A stretch of 64,000 nucleotides of DNA, from contig JANTQA010000012.1 of the NCBI GenBank assembly GCA_027625915.1, forward strand, positions 8,888,501 to 8,952,500, given 5' to 3'. This DNA comes from Anaeramoeba flamelloides. Lineage: Eukaryota; Metamonada; Anaeramoebidae. The notes beneath the pieces are model-generated. The model was not told the DNA's origin. It ran no database searches and was given only the letters and a program-made list of their open reading frames with translations. Both the position numbers and the translations under genes were made by a program. Below are positions 35,670 through 46,700 of the stretch, piece by piece. The first letter of the stretch is position 1, and each line of letters opens with the position of its first letter.

Positions 35670-35897
35670 AAAATACTGTGAATAGCATAATAAAAAGTTC
35701 AATGTTTACAGTCATCTTTCCAAAAAACACTTCTCAAGAATTAAAAGAAATTATCAAAATAGTTGATTCTAAACCGGAAATTATAATTTAAACTTGTTTC
35801 TAGAAATAACAATTGAAATTTTACAATGATTAACAAAAATCTTTTTTTGGAAAGCTGAATGAAAATTTTGTTTCAATTTATTTTGCAACAGATAGTA
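35670..35897. repeat. MITE (ACTATTTGTTGCAAAATAAA type)
   Basis: The right arm GGAAAGCTGAATGAAAATTT then TTTATTTTGCAACAGATAGT is well kept. The left arm is recognisable by CATCTTTCCAAAAAACAC, and the inner block GAATTAAAAGAAATTATCAAAAT is shared with the copies at 23177 and 37813. Confidence 0.6.
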
Positions 35898-35899
35898 TA

Positions 35900-36190
35900 A
35901 TCCATTTTTTTTTTTCCTTCTTGTTCCAAGGCAACATCCAATTCGACTACCCAATAGTGTTCCTAATTTCAAATCAATTTATAAAGTAAAAAACTGGATA
36001 TTTTCAGTAAAAATTTAAATTATTCATGTAAATTGTTGAAAACTTTTCATAATATTCTCAATTTTTTTGAATTTTTTTGTTTTTTGATATTAAAATTTTA
36101 TCTAAAAAATTAACTCTATTTTTTGAGATAAATTTTGCAATTTGATCCTTTATTTTTAGAATTTCTTTTTAAGGGAATAGTCTCTATTAA
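35900..36190 (-). mobile_element. Tc1/mariner-like element fragment (inverted)
   Basis: On the minus strand this matches the central and right part of 36861-37321: complements of TTGGATGTTGCCTTG, AATTTAAATTATTCATGTAA and AAAAATAAAGGATCAAATTGC are present in the same order. The terminal inverted end is missing on the right side. Confidence 0.6.
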
Positions 36191-36860
36191 ATTTTTTTAG
36201 GTAAATTTAATAGAGATTTAGATTTTTTTTTGCCAATTACTTAGATTTGAAATCAAAGTGAAAAACATCTTTGTATAGAAATGAAATCTCGATAAATGGC
36301 ATTCGTTAAATTTAGTTATTATTTTTATAGAAATAAAAAATTTTTCCATTTTTTCACTTTTTTGATAGTTGCTTTTTTTCAACTTTTCGCAAAAATACAA
36401 AAAATAATAAAAAAATATAAACCAGAAAGCACAACCTTGTTGTATTTGTGGAAGAAATACAAAAAATAGTTTGAAAAATAAACCTGAAAAGCTTTTTTTG
36501 GATTTGCATGAAAAAACAGATTGATTCGAAAAAAATATAGAATATAAGCTTTACTATAAATAAAAGATTTTCTTTCTTTTCTTGTACCATTCTTTTTTTT
36601 TCTTGAAACCACTTTTTGAGTTTAAAATCTTTTGTTTTTGTCAAATTTGAAGTTTTAAAAAGTTGTCCCAAATTATTATTCTCAAATTTTTTGTCAGAGT
36701 CAAAAAAAATAAAAGAAAAGAATAAGAACTATTTTTTGTAAAAGTAATTATTGAAAAAAAAAAGTGAGTTCTTTATAGAGTCAAGTTGGATGAACAGAAG
36801 TGGAAGGGATAATATTCACTTGTTATAAATTATTTTTTCGTTTTTCAAAATGAGAATATA

Positions 36861-37321
36861 CTGTTGTCAAAATAAAGCTTTGCAAAAAAATTTAATCTGT
36901 GTTTCAAAATAAAAAGCGTGTTTTTTTGTTATAGAAGAACTAATACATTAACCAATCAAAGAAACCAATAAAAAACCCTAAAAAAAGGGTGTTAGTTTCT
37001 TAAAGTTCTATTATTTAAAAAGAAATTCTAAAAATGAAGGATCAAATTGACAATTTTAATATCAAAAAAAAAGAAGAAATTCAAAAAATTCAAAAAAATT
37101 CAAAAAAATTGAGAATATTATGGAAAATTTTCAACTATTTACATGAATAATTTAAATTTTACTGAATATATCCTGATCTTTACTTTCCAAATTGATTTGA
37201 ACCCAGGTATACTACATTACATTAGATTGGATGTTGCCTTGGTACAAAAAGAAAAAAAAACATGGATTAATATTCTGAAACGCCGATTATAGTCTTTGTG
37301 CACGCATAATTTTGATCACTG
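36861..37321 (+). mobile_element. Non-autonomous Tc1/mariner-like element, copy B
   Basis: A 461-bp element between TA dinucleotides. The left end is CTGTTGTCAAAATAAAGCTT and the right end complements to CAGTGATCAAAATTATGCGT. The inside is collinear with copy A at 23478, with small indels, including a run of ATTCAAAAA repeats that copy A lacks. No transposase frame. Confidence 0.78.
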
Positions 37322-37559
37322 TATATTAATTTTGAGAAAATGATTAAATCCAAAATTAATCAAAAAATTCTCATCCGCTAAAGATATTTTTTTGAAAAAA
37401 AAATTTTTAAAAGTTACTTTTTTTGACAAATATGTAAAATTTTAAAAAAACAAGAATGAAAAGTTCTAACATTGAAAAAAACCGTCTATTTTCAATTCAT
37501 AGCATATTTCATGATAAGGATTCCTTATTTAGTTATTGGTCAAAAAAAAAAAATTAATA

Positions 37560-37723
37560 CTGGTATTTGAATTATAAACCAGAAAAAATTTTCACTTCCA
37601 TTTCCAGATTTTTTTTTCCTAAATTGAGTTCCTAAAGAAGTAGTTTCCCTTATTTAAATCTATTTGATAAAAGGTTATTTAAATGAAGTGAAAATTTTTC
37701 CCGTTTATAATTCAAATACCAGT
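37560..37723. repeat. TA-flanked hairpin MITE (CTGGTATTTGAA family), copy a
   Basis: A 164-bp element, TA on both sides. CTGGTATTTGAATTATAAAC at the left is mirrored by GTTTATAATTCAAATACCAG at the right, and TTTTCACTTCCATTT by AAATGAAGTGAAAA. The stem covers most of each half. Five copies are seen in the window. Confidence 0.82.
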
Positions 37724-37812
37724 AGAGACAAGTCCCTTTAATAATAGAACTTTAAGAAATAAAGACCATTCTTAAGTAGGCTTTATTATCAGTTTATTTG
37801 ATCGGTTGAGAT

Positions 37813-38039
37813 CTACTGTTAATTGCAAAATAAATGGATAAAAATTTTCACTCAGCTTTTCAAAATAATCACATTCCAAGAATGAAAACAAATCATCAAA
37901 ATTATCAATTCTATAAGGTGAAATTAATAATTTAAACTGATTTACAAATATTAACAATTGAAATTTTACTTGATTTTAAAACTTTTTTTTGGAAAGCTGA
38001 ATGAAAATTTTGATCCATTTATTTTGCAAAAAATAGTAG
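37813..38039. repeat. MITE (ACTATTTGTTGCAAAATAAA type)
   Basis: Both arms are preserved: TTGCAAAATAAATGGATAAA then TTTTCACTCAGCTTTTC on the left, and GGAAAGCTGAATGAAAATTT then TGATCCATTTATTTTGCAAA on the right, with TA at both edges. The inside carries ATGAAAACAAATCATCAAAAT. Confidence 0.75.
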
Positions 38040-38045
38040 GTCTTC

Positions 38046-38095
38046 TATAACAAAAAAACACGCTTTTAATTTTTCTATACTTTTTATTTTGACTA
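38046..38095 (-). mobile_element. Solo end of the Tc1/mariner-like element
   Basis: The complement reads CTGTAGTCAAAATAAAAAGT and, after a short divergent part, AAAGCGTGTTTTTTTGTTAT, which is the left end and subterminal block of the 23478 and 36861 elements. The rest of the element is absent. Confidence 0.55.
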
Positions 38096-38269
38096 CAGTA
38101 ATGTTCTTTTTGGCTTTTAATTTTTCGAGTGAAAAAGAAAAATAATAAATTGTTTTTCAAAATGAAATTTTAATCCTAAACAATCAACAGAAGAACAATT
38201 AAAGTAAAAAAATTCTTTTTTTGGATCTTTGAAATTGCAAAAAAGTGAAAATATTGACTTTATAATTAC

Positions 38270-39075
38270 TTCTCCCTTAAAATCTCATCGAACTGAATTG
38301 ATGCACAAACATACACTAAATTGGGTTGAATTAGTGGGGAGGAAACTTTGATAATTTCTGCATCCTATTAACAGAAAAACCTTTCTACCTTCACAGCTAC
38401 AAACACTAGAAATTCAATCTAATTCAAAACAGTTAGAATTTTCTGTTGGTGAAGATTATATTCTTTGATATTGTTTTTCAAACAGGACACCGAAAAGGAT
38501 TATGATTAAAGTATGTTGGAAATCCAAATTTAGAAGACGTATTATTTAAACTCTATACTTTTTTGGAATAGAAGTATATTAATGGAAGTATTTGTTGTTT
38601 TTGAAATGCTTTATTGAAAACTTGCTTTTTGATCTTTTGGGGATCAAAATTCTCTTTAATTTTTGATTTGTTGTCTGTTTTTCTGAGAGAAAATAAGATT
38701 AAAGCCTGTGGTTTATTTAGTAACATGACCAATTCTGGAAAACTGTTTGCTTTCTTGAAAACCAACATTCTATTTCATACCCACTTTCACAAATTTCCAT
38801 AAATTTTATTTTGTATTACGTAATATCAACAAAGATCATTTGTTTGCTCATTATTGACTCGAAAAGGTTCAATAAAATAAAGCATATAAAAGCGATTTGA
38901 TAAATCATTTTTTTTCATTGCGGTACTTTTAACATACGTTACTAACTCGTGGATGTTTTCTTTACGAAAGCGTTTTTATATCCACCCAAAATTAGAGAAC
39001 GTTTTGTAATATCGCAAAGATCCCACGAAGTTTAGCAAAAACAAACATTACCAATAGTTCCTCTGTTTCCATGAT
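38270..39075 (-). other. Coding-like island, possible fragmented gene of unknown family
   Basis: Base composition is less A/T-rich than the flanks. Several minus-strand stretches are open with mixed amino acid content. One starts with ATG as METEELL beside a GTAATG donor (39072-39050). A second gives HELVTYVKSTAM and continues for about 45 codons (38975-38835). A third contains NSFPELVMLLNKPQALILFS (38768-38553). A fourth, after a TTAATAG acceptor, gives VSSPLIQPNLVYVCASIQF and ends at TAA (about 38365-38268). No single splice model joined them in phase, so this may be a real multi-exon gene, a pseudogene or chance. Confidence 0.28.
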
Positions 39076-39951
39076 CAATGATTTGGGATTAAGTTTTTGC
39101 AGACAAATTTCTTTTTTAAAATATATCTATTTTTTAAATTTTTTCTTGTTTCTTTCTTCTTTCTTCTTTTTTTTTGATTTTTTTTTTTCTTTTTTAATTC
39201 ATTTTTTCGATGATGAAAATGGCATTTGTCAGAACTTTTTAATGAAGAAAAGTCTAGCTACCAAACCATTCAAACCTGAGAATCTTTTGTTTTTTAAATG
39301 AATTAATATTTCTTTTTTTTTTTTTTTTTTGTTGTTTTTTTTGTTTTTTATTGAGGCAAAATATTTTGTACTGTTTAAAGTGATTTTCTTCACTAATTTC
39401 TTTTTTGTTCTGATTTTGTTTCTCCAAAAAAGGTATTTTGTGTCAAATGATTACATTTACATATTTTTCATAAAAATTATGTTGACTCTTCCATGGCACT
39501 GATGGCACTAAAAAACCTTTTTAATAATTTACATTTTTTAATCTTTGTTTTTCTTTTCATTTTTTCAAATTTTTCAATCTTTAAATCAATCTGTCAAACG
39601 ACTTTTTTTTACAGACACTGTACTATTTAACAGTACCATTAATTTTCCCTTTTCTTTTGTTTAGGTTTAAATTTTGTTTTTTAAAGTGATCAAACAGAAA
39701 AATAACTTTTCATTTTATTTCCCAGTTCTTTACACCAGTAATTGAATCTAAAAAATAAAAAAATATTTTTTCTCTTTTCTTTCAAAAAAATAAAGGGAAT
39801 AATTAGTCATTTTTGATTGCCTATCCATTTAAAAAACTAACAATTTTTGGTCAATTATCCACAAAAAATTATTTTTTCCATTAAAACCAGAATGAGATAG
39901 ATCCACAAAACGTCGATATTTTAAAGTTATACTCTTTGACGAAGTATGAAA
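39076..39951. other. Gene-free T-rich stretch
   Basis: Long T runs dominate 39150-39350. The plus-strand open stretch at 39071-39301 is mostly Phe codons from these runs and is not taken as a gene. No repeat family was recognised. Confidence 0.4.
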
Positions 39952-40657
39952 CACTACAAGGAAAATTTTTTCATAAAAAAAAATCTCTAAATTTTGTATT
40001 TTTGAAATACACTCATATAATAAACATTATTATACATAACAATTTTCAATGAGGTTTACAACTTTAATAAATATTAATAGGAATTGAAAAAAAAATGAAA
40101 TTTTTTCAGTAATATTTTTTTCATTTTTAATTGTAAAATTTTTGAATTTTTTAATTGACTTAGTAGAGAGATAATTTTCAAGTATTTTTTTTAATAGTCT
40201 AAAAGGAAACATATTTTTCAATTTGAAAATAGCACAAAATATTTCAATCAAAAGATATTGCTCAATTAAATTGAAAATCTGATTTTTTATCTGTTTTTGG
40301 AATATTTTTTATCATTTTATTTTTTTCCATGTTTGAGTTTTTTATATACGTTCCCGGTTTTTTTCTGCAAATTACTTTAACATATATTCTTTTTTTCAAT
40401 CTTAATGTTCAATCAAAAATTAATTCATTTCAACTTTTTCCAATAAAAAAATACCCTGAAAATAGGTGTTTTTTTCAAAAGTCGGTATTTTTGAAAAGGG
40501 GGGTATTCAGATTTTCATGAGTTTAATAGCTATCCCTTTTTTATTACATAAAAGTATGATAACTTTGAAAAAATAATTTATAAAAGAAGTATAACTGAAA
40601 TCCAATCTATAATTTAGGCTAACTTTAATTTTTGGTATTTAAATTTTCCTTGTAGTG
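39952..40657. mobile_element. TIR element with CACTACAAGGAAAATTT ends, copy 1
   Basis: The 17-bp ends CACTACAAGGAAAATTT and AAATTTTCCTTGTAGTG are perfect complements, 706 bp apart. The start CACTACAAG is the hallmark end of CACTA (En/Spm) transposons. No transposase frame is present, so the copy is non-autonomous. A clean 3-bp target duplication is not evident (AAA against AAG), so the superfamily call rests on the ends. A diverged second copy lies 1.9 kb downstream in the same orientation. Confidence 0.72.
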
Positions 40658-40712
40658 AAGTTATTCATATATTTGGACCTACATTCGAAAAAATAACCTT
40701 AAGGTCTAGGTA

Positions 40713-40985
40713 AACTATTTTTCAGTCAATGGGGCCCAGTTGTAATGGGTATAATACGTGTGTTAAAAGGGTTTACATAGATATTAGAAGTAAATTTTTA
40801 TTTCGGAAATTTTCAAAATTGAAAACATATTTTTTTTTGTTTTATTTTTAATCATTTTGCTTTTTTTTTTAAAACATCATTCAGTTGCAAATTTTTTTTC
40901 TACAGTTAGATCAATAGTCACTTGGTCAAAATGTGTTATTCTAAGGTCATTGAAACAATGGAAAGATTGTTGATAAATTTATTGA
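40713..40985 (+). repeat. Dispersed repeat, inverted partner of 1-295
   Basis: The block from AAACTATTTTTCAG to about ATTGATTTCTATTGC matches the complement of the start of the window. Landmarks are GGGCCCAGTTGTAATGGG, AGATATTAGAAG, GATCAATAGTCACTTGGT and GTTATTCTAA. Family not recognised. Confidence 0.75.
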
Positions 40986-41029
40986 TTTCTATTGCAATTC
41001 TATTAGATCTTTGATCTTGATATTTGTTT

Positions 41030-41180
41030 AATAAATGTGAAAAATTTTCACAGAATTTTCACTTCCTTTTTCAAATAGTGACCACAAATACCAACAAACT
41101 TCGTTTGGGGACTTGATTTCTAAAAGAAAAGTATGTAAAATGAAGCGAAAAATGTTTCATATTTATTATTCAAATACCAG
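41030..41180. repeat. Hairpin MITE (CTGGTATTTGAA family), degraded copy
   Basis: The right arm ends TATTATTCAAATACCAG followed by TA. The left arm is reduced to AATTTTCACTTCCTTTTTC. The centre holds a CAAACTTCGTTTG hairpin. It matches the family at 37560 and 58726. Confidence 0.5.
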
Positions 41181-42592
41181 TAGAAGTTCAAAACGAACAT
41201 CGTTTTTATTCTCTATTAAACCAAGAATTTGAGTTTTGAAATTTTTAAGAAAAATCTATTGATTAATTAGTTTTCTTTCAGACATATATCAACAATTCTT
41301 TGATGTTTATTATTCTATTTATATCTTATTTGTTCTTCAAAGGTCAATTATATAAAATAATTGAGAGTTGAAAAAAACATTGACCCTTTGACTCAAACAG
41401 AGTTTATTATGGTTTTAAATAAATTTCTGAAATGGATTAAAAAAAAAATTTTGAATTTCTAATGAGTACTTAATAACACTCAAAAACTAACCAGCCTATG
41501 AAGAGCGATCGATCTCCAAAAATCAGCAATCAAAAAAGAGGACATTTTTAGAAAAAGACACCAAAGAGCTACACTCAATTTCAAATTAGAATCGTCGTGA
41601 TTTATCATTTTGAAAACAAATGTTTTGGTTTCCAAGTGTTGCTTCTTTGGCTCTTTTTGAGATCTCAAAGATTTTTTTTTTTCATTTTTTTCCTTTCTCG
41701 AATAAGTTATTTTTAACAACAGAATGTTACAAAAACCTACGTTGTCAAAAATAGAGAGTTACAATCTGACCACAAATTAGATTAAATCGAATTAAATTGA
41801 TTGTAATCTTTTAGAAAACAATTTTTTATAAATTAAAGAATTGTAACCCTTTGGAAATTAAAAATAAAGACACAAGTAATTTTTTTTTAAAAATTTCAGA
41901 TTTTTATGAAATTGAAAATGATCTTTTCAACTTTTTTCTTTTGTTAAATTATTTTTTCAATGAGATCCTCATTAAAATATTTTATTTGTTGTTATTTGAA
42001 TTTTTGAAACTGAATTCCCTATGAAATTTTTTTTCGTTAATTAAATTTTTTGTTTTAAGGTCCTTTTGAAATTATTTTTGTTAAAAATTTTGTTTTTTTG
42101 GGAATTGAGAATACCTTTTCAACTTTTTTTTTGAATTAAATTTTTTATCAATGAGATCCTCTCAAAATTTTTTATTTGTTATTTGAATTATATGAATTAA
42201 AAGAAAGGGGTAATTTCACAATACCCTTTTTGAGTTTCAAGTCACCCCTTGAGTATGGGGACAAATCCACTGTAAATGACTAGAACCATAAAAGGATTTT
42301 TAGGCTTGTCTTTCATAAAAAAACTCTATTTTGTTAACTAGTAATACAAGTAATACTGAACATTTAAAATACATCTCTATAGGTTTTTTATCCATGTCAA
42401 TATTTACTGAAATAAACAAAATCAATTTTATTCCGAAAAAGAAAACGAGAGAGAATTTAATCAGTTTTTTTGATCTTGATTGTAATTAAAAAATGGTAAA
42501 ATTTTCTTCACATTTTCGAAAATTAATTATTTATTTTAATCTCATTTTCTCTGTAATTTACTTTTTTAATAATGTATAACTATATAAAAAGA
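41181..42592. other. Gene-free stretch
   Basis: A 79-codon open stretch on the minus strand (41480-41719) contains patches with unbiased composition but no recognised motif and no splice support. Two related T-rich blocks near 41905 and 42100 look like a short direct duplication (both contain CAACTTTTTT then CAATGAGATCCTC). No gene was supported. Confidence 0.4.
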
Positions 42593-43285
42593 CATTGAAA
42601 TTTTTTTCAAAAAAAACTCTTAAATTTTGTATTTTTGAAATAGACTCAAATAATAAACACTATTCTACATAATAATTTTGAAAAAGATTTACAACTTGAT
42701 TAGACATTAATGGGAATTGAAAAAAAAGAAAATTTTCAGTATTTTTTTTCTTTCTTAATTGTAAAATTTTTGATATTTTCATTTGACTTAGTGGAGAGGT
42801 TATTTTAAATTGATTTTTTTATATATTGTAAAAAGAATCATATTTTTCAATTTTAAAATAGCACAAAATATTTCTTACAAAAGGATATCGCTAAATTAAA
42901 TTGAAAAACTGTTTTTTTTTTGTTTTTGGAATATTTTTTATCATTTTATTATTTTCCATATTTGAGTTTTTATATATATTCCCTGTTTTTTATTCTGAAA
43001 ATTGTTTTAACATTTATTCTTTTTACTTTCTTAGTGTTCAATCTAAAGTTCATTTGCTATAAAATAAAAAAAAAATAAAATACACCAAAAAAGGTGTTTT
43101 TTTTCAAAAGTGGGAATTTTGAAAAAGGTGGTATTCGAATCTTAGTGAGTTTAATAACTATCTTTTCTTTATTATATAAAATTATCACAACTTTAAAAAA
43201 AATAATTCAAAAATGATGTATAACTTAAATCGAATATGTAATTTTGACTAACTTTAATTTTCAGAATTTATTTGTTCCTTGTAGC
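42593..43285. mobile_element. CACTA-like TIR element, copy 2 (diverged)
   Basis: Collinear with 39952-40657 over nearly its whole length, sharing TAAATTTTGTATTTTTGAAA, AATATTTTTTATCATTTTAT, GTGTTTTTTTTCAAAAGT and the CCTTGTAG end. The left end has decayed to CATTGAAATTTTTTTC. The 49-codon open stretch at 43289 starts immediately after it. Confidence 0.7.
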
Positions 43286-43288
43286 TAA

Positions 43289-43438
43289 ATGAACCATATT
43301 TCAACAGAAATTTCTCAAGGAATAAATAATGAAAATCATATTGTCAAAACTAGAAGCACTTTAACCCAACCAATTTCTCAACAACTTGTTGAAGAAGAAA
43401 AGAAAAGGAATAAACAAATTTTCTTCTTTTTTACCTGA
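43289..43438 (+). CDS. Small open frame upstream of the CH/PH-like gene
   Basis: An ATG opens 49 codons (MNHISTEISQGINNENHIVK, then a Thr/Gln/Glu/Lys-rich part and FFFFT) ending in TGA. Amino acid content is mixed and unlike nearby non-coding DNA, which argues for past or present coding. The family is unknown. A GTAAAA just after the stop could be a donor, so this might be an untranslated or alternative first exon of the gene starting at 43790, with a MITE (43450-43613) in the intervening intron. It could also be a short remnant. Confidence 0.3.
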   Translation: MNHISTEISQGINNENHIVKTRSTLTQPISQQLVEEEKKRNKQIFFFFT

Positions 43439-43449
43439 AAGTAAAAATA

Positions 43450-43613
43450 CTGGTATTTGAATTTCAAATGGGAAATTTTTTCACTTGATTTTCATTTTCC
43501 TCTTTGTAAAAAAGCCACCAATTTACAACCCAATTCTAGTGAAACTCTGTTTGTAATTGAAAAATAAGGAAAATGAATTGAAAATATTTTCCCATTTAAA
43601 ATTCAAATACCAG
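43450..43613. repeat. TA-flanked hairpin MITE (CTGGTATTTGAA family), copy b
   Basis: CTGGTATTTGAATTTCAAAT on the left pairs with ATTTAAAATTCAAATACCAG on the right, with TA on both sides. Inner arms TTTTCACTTGATTTTCATTT and AAATGAATTGAAAATATTTT also pair. Its length of 164 bp equals copy a. Confidence 0.8.
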
Positions 43614-43789
43614 TAATAAATAAAACTTTAATTCAATCATAAAAATTCAAGAAAAAACTTTTCTTGATATCACCTTACCCAAACCAGCAAAAAATGTGAT
43701 CTATCGAAATTAATAAACCTGTATAATATATTTTTTGACTAAGAATCATTTTTCCAATTTTTGATGTCAATTTTTCAGCTTGTTTATAA

Positions 43790-46700
43790 ATGAATACAAA
43801 ACAAAATCAAAAACAAGAAACAAAAACAATCAAATGGATAGAAAGTACACTTCGTAAAAGAATAAAATCACAGCCAACTTGTGAAGAATTTGTTAACTAT
43901 TGCTTAGACTCGATCAAAGAAATTTCACTCTTTAAGATCGCGAAAAAGTTTGCTATTAATTTTTTTTCTTCTTGACTGTCAATAAAACAAAAATAATTCA
44001 AGAAAAGATATTTTTTACAGCAAAAGCGATCAAATTAATAATTTTTTGAATTGTGTACCCTTGGAGAAATTAAAACAAACAATTTTCAATTTTTTTTTCT
44101 CATTTTTAACCAACCTTTCAAAAAAAACAAAAACATTTCCAAATAACCAACAATTTCAAAAAAAAAAAAAAAAAATAAAGTTTGACACTTTACCAAAAAA
44201 TTAATCTTTTACAAGAGAAATGCCTTAACCTTGGTGTGGATCAAAAATACCTTTTTGACTCTACACTTCTTTTAAGGTTTTCAACTTTGAGACCACTGAT
44301 TTTGTTGATGAACAATTTAATTAAACAGCTAAAAACAAAAAAAAATATAATAAACAAGAATTTGAATTACAAACAAAATCACGACAAAAAAAAATTAGCC
44401 AAAACAAACTTGGAAAAAATAAAAAACTACTATATCAAAGGGTTTGTCGAATTCAATTTCCAGTATCTTTCTGAAAATGGACATAAATCTCAATGTACTT
44501 TGGAATTAAACAAAACTTATTTTGTATTATCTACAAAAGGCAACGAGGTAACTTTCAAATGGAAATATATGGACATCGAAGATTACAAGCTTAGTATTTC
44601 AAAACCAAACCCACATAGGTTTGTATTAAAAGTTAAAGACAACACAAATGAAAAGAACTTTTTATTTTTTTCGGAATCGGTTGATCAAAGAGATTTAATA
44701 ATTAAAGCATTTCAAATGTTCAAATATTATTGCGATGAAGACAAGATCGGAAATATAGTAATCAATGGCGATATATTAGGATACTATCAAGAAATAGCGC
44801 TTTATACAAAGAGGCTAGTCTTGAAAGAAATAATTAATTTGGATTTAAAAATTAAATCTAAAAATAAAAGCAAGCTAAGCACAGGCACATACACAAACAC
44901 AAAAACAAACACAAACACAAAAACAAACACAAACACAAAACCAACCACAACAAACAAGGAAAATCATTTGATAAAAAATGTAAATATTCAATTTGAAAAG
45001 AAATGCTTTTTTTTTAAAATACGCAACACAAAAAAAAACACACCAATTTATTACTGGAGCCAAAATGAAATTAATACTAAATTAAAGGAAACAAATAATC
45101 GAGTAAAATTGTTTATTAATAACTATGAAGAAATTAAGCAATTTAATCTTTATTGTATAAACAAAGATTTAACTAATATTGTATTTAATTTATTTCAAGA
45201 ATTTAAACAGATCAATAATGGGGAGGTGGATGCAAACAAATACCTTAATGGAAAACAAAATTTTAATTCCTACGATCGGAGGAATTCGTTAAAGGATCTA
45301 AACGAAGACAATTTACAGAATACCAATTATCCCAATATTATTGGGCAGAATGAATATAATAAACAGATTTTCCCAATAAAATCTGTGAGGGTACGAACAA
45401 TTGAAGACTCACCAATTCGCATTATTCAAATATACTCAAAAATAAAACAGGATCAATTTGAAGAGGAAAATGAGGAATTTAATCATACTCAAATCCGATA
45501 TTTTACCACCTTTGATTATAATGGTATCGGTACCGTGTTTCAAAACATCCATTTATACCCCTATTCCTTTAAAAACCATTCGGTTTCATTATTAAACCAC
45601 ACTGAGGAAAACAACGATAACGTAAAAATCAAGAATATTATAAATAGCAAGAGCAAGAGCAACATCATCAACATCAGCGATAACAACATCAACAACCATA
45701 GGAAAAACTACATTTATACCAAAATAAAGGAATACTTACATGAAGGACAAGCCATTTTTAAAGTAAACCTAATATATCCACATTACAAATTTAACAATAA
45801 AAATCTTTTTTCAACAACAACAGCAACTAATACTACTACCACCACCACCACTGCCATTACAAACATGAATTCTAAGGATATACCATTATTAAAAACCGAA
45901 CCAGTTCAAATTATTTTAAATAAAGAAACAATTTCAATTAATCCAATGAAAGAAAAATCTAAAATTCAGCCATTCATTGAAACTTATAATGAATACCAAA
46001 AATTATTTTTAAATGTTAACAAAAAAAACACCTTGCTATTTATAAGCAATCAAAGTGAACAAAAATATTTGTTACAAACAAATAATATAATGCTTTGTGA
46101 TTTGATAGCCAATTGTTATCTTGTTTTTTCGCAAAATTATCAGTTTTCCATTTTCAAGGGAAATAATAAATTTTCAATTCAAGAAATCATTTCGCCGTTA
46201 CATAATAATAACTATATAAATAAAAACATTGATTTAACTAATTCGGTCTATGAATATATTAAAAACCGAAATAATAAAAAGGATAAGGGGATGGTTTTGA
46301 CTTATATTGTTCAATTATACAATTCCCTTGAAGATTATGTAGGCGACGCCAAGATAATATTATATAATAAATATTTTTCCATCCAATTTCAAAATTTTGA
46401 ATTTAATAGATATTACTCCAAATATTCAAAAATTTTTAAATATGATAACTATAATAAAAATTATTTTAATAAACAGAATTTATCGAAATTTTGTAGGCTA
46501 AACATAGATGAAAATATTTATATTATTTTCAATTTTAAAAATATTGAAATAAAAAGTCAATTTATCAAAAATTTCAATTCTAAAAAAGACAAATTATTCA
46601 AAATTTGTGAATTAAAGCACCCAATGCATTTTGAATCGATAATAGCTTCCACAAATAGAGGCAATTTCATTTGCACAATCACCTTATATGAAGATAAATA

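Noticed and set aside
36218-36671. Overlapping minus-strand open stretches of 60-105 codons
   Set aside because: They are Phe/Lys-rich, overlap in several frames, lack a recognisable motif and follow an old transposon fragment.
41480-41719. Minus-strand open stretch of 79 codons
   Set aside because: Parts look protein-like on both strands, but no frame gives a consistent start, splice site or family.
44875-45063. Minus-strand Cys/Val-rich open stretch
   Set aside because: It is the complement of the ACAAACAC repeat inside the CH/PH-like coding exon.
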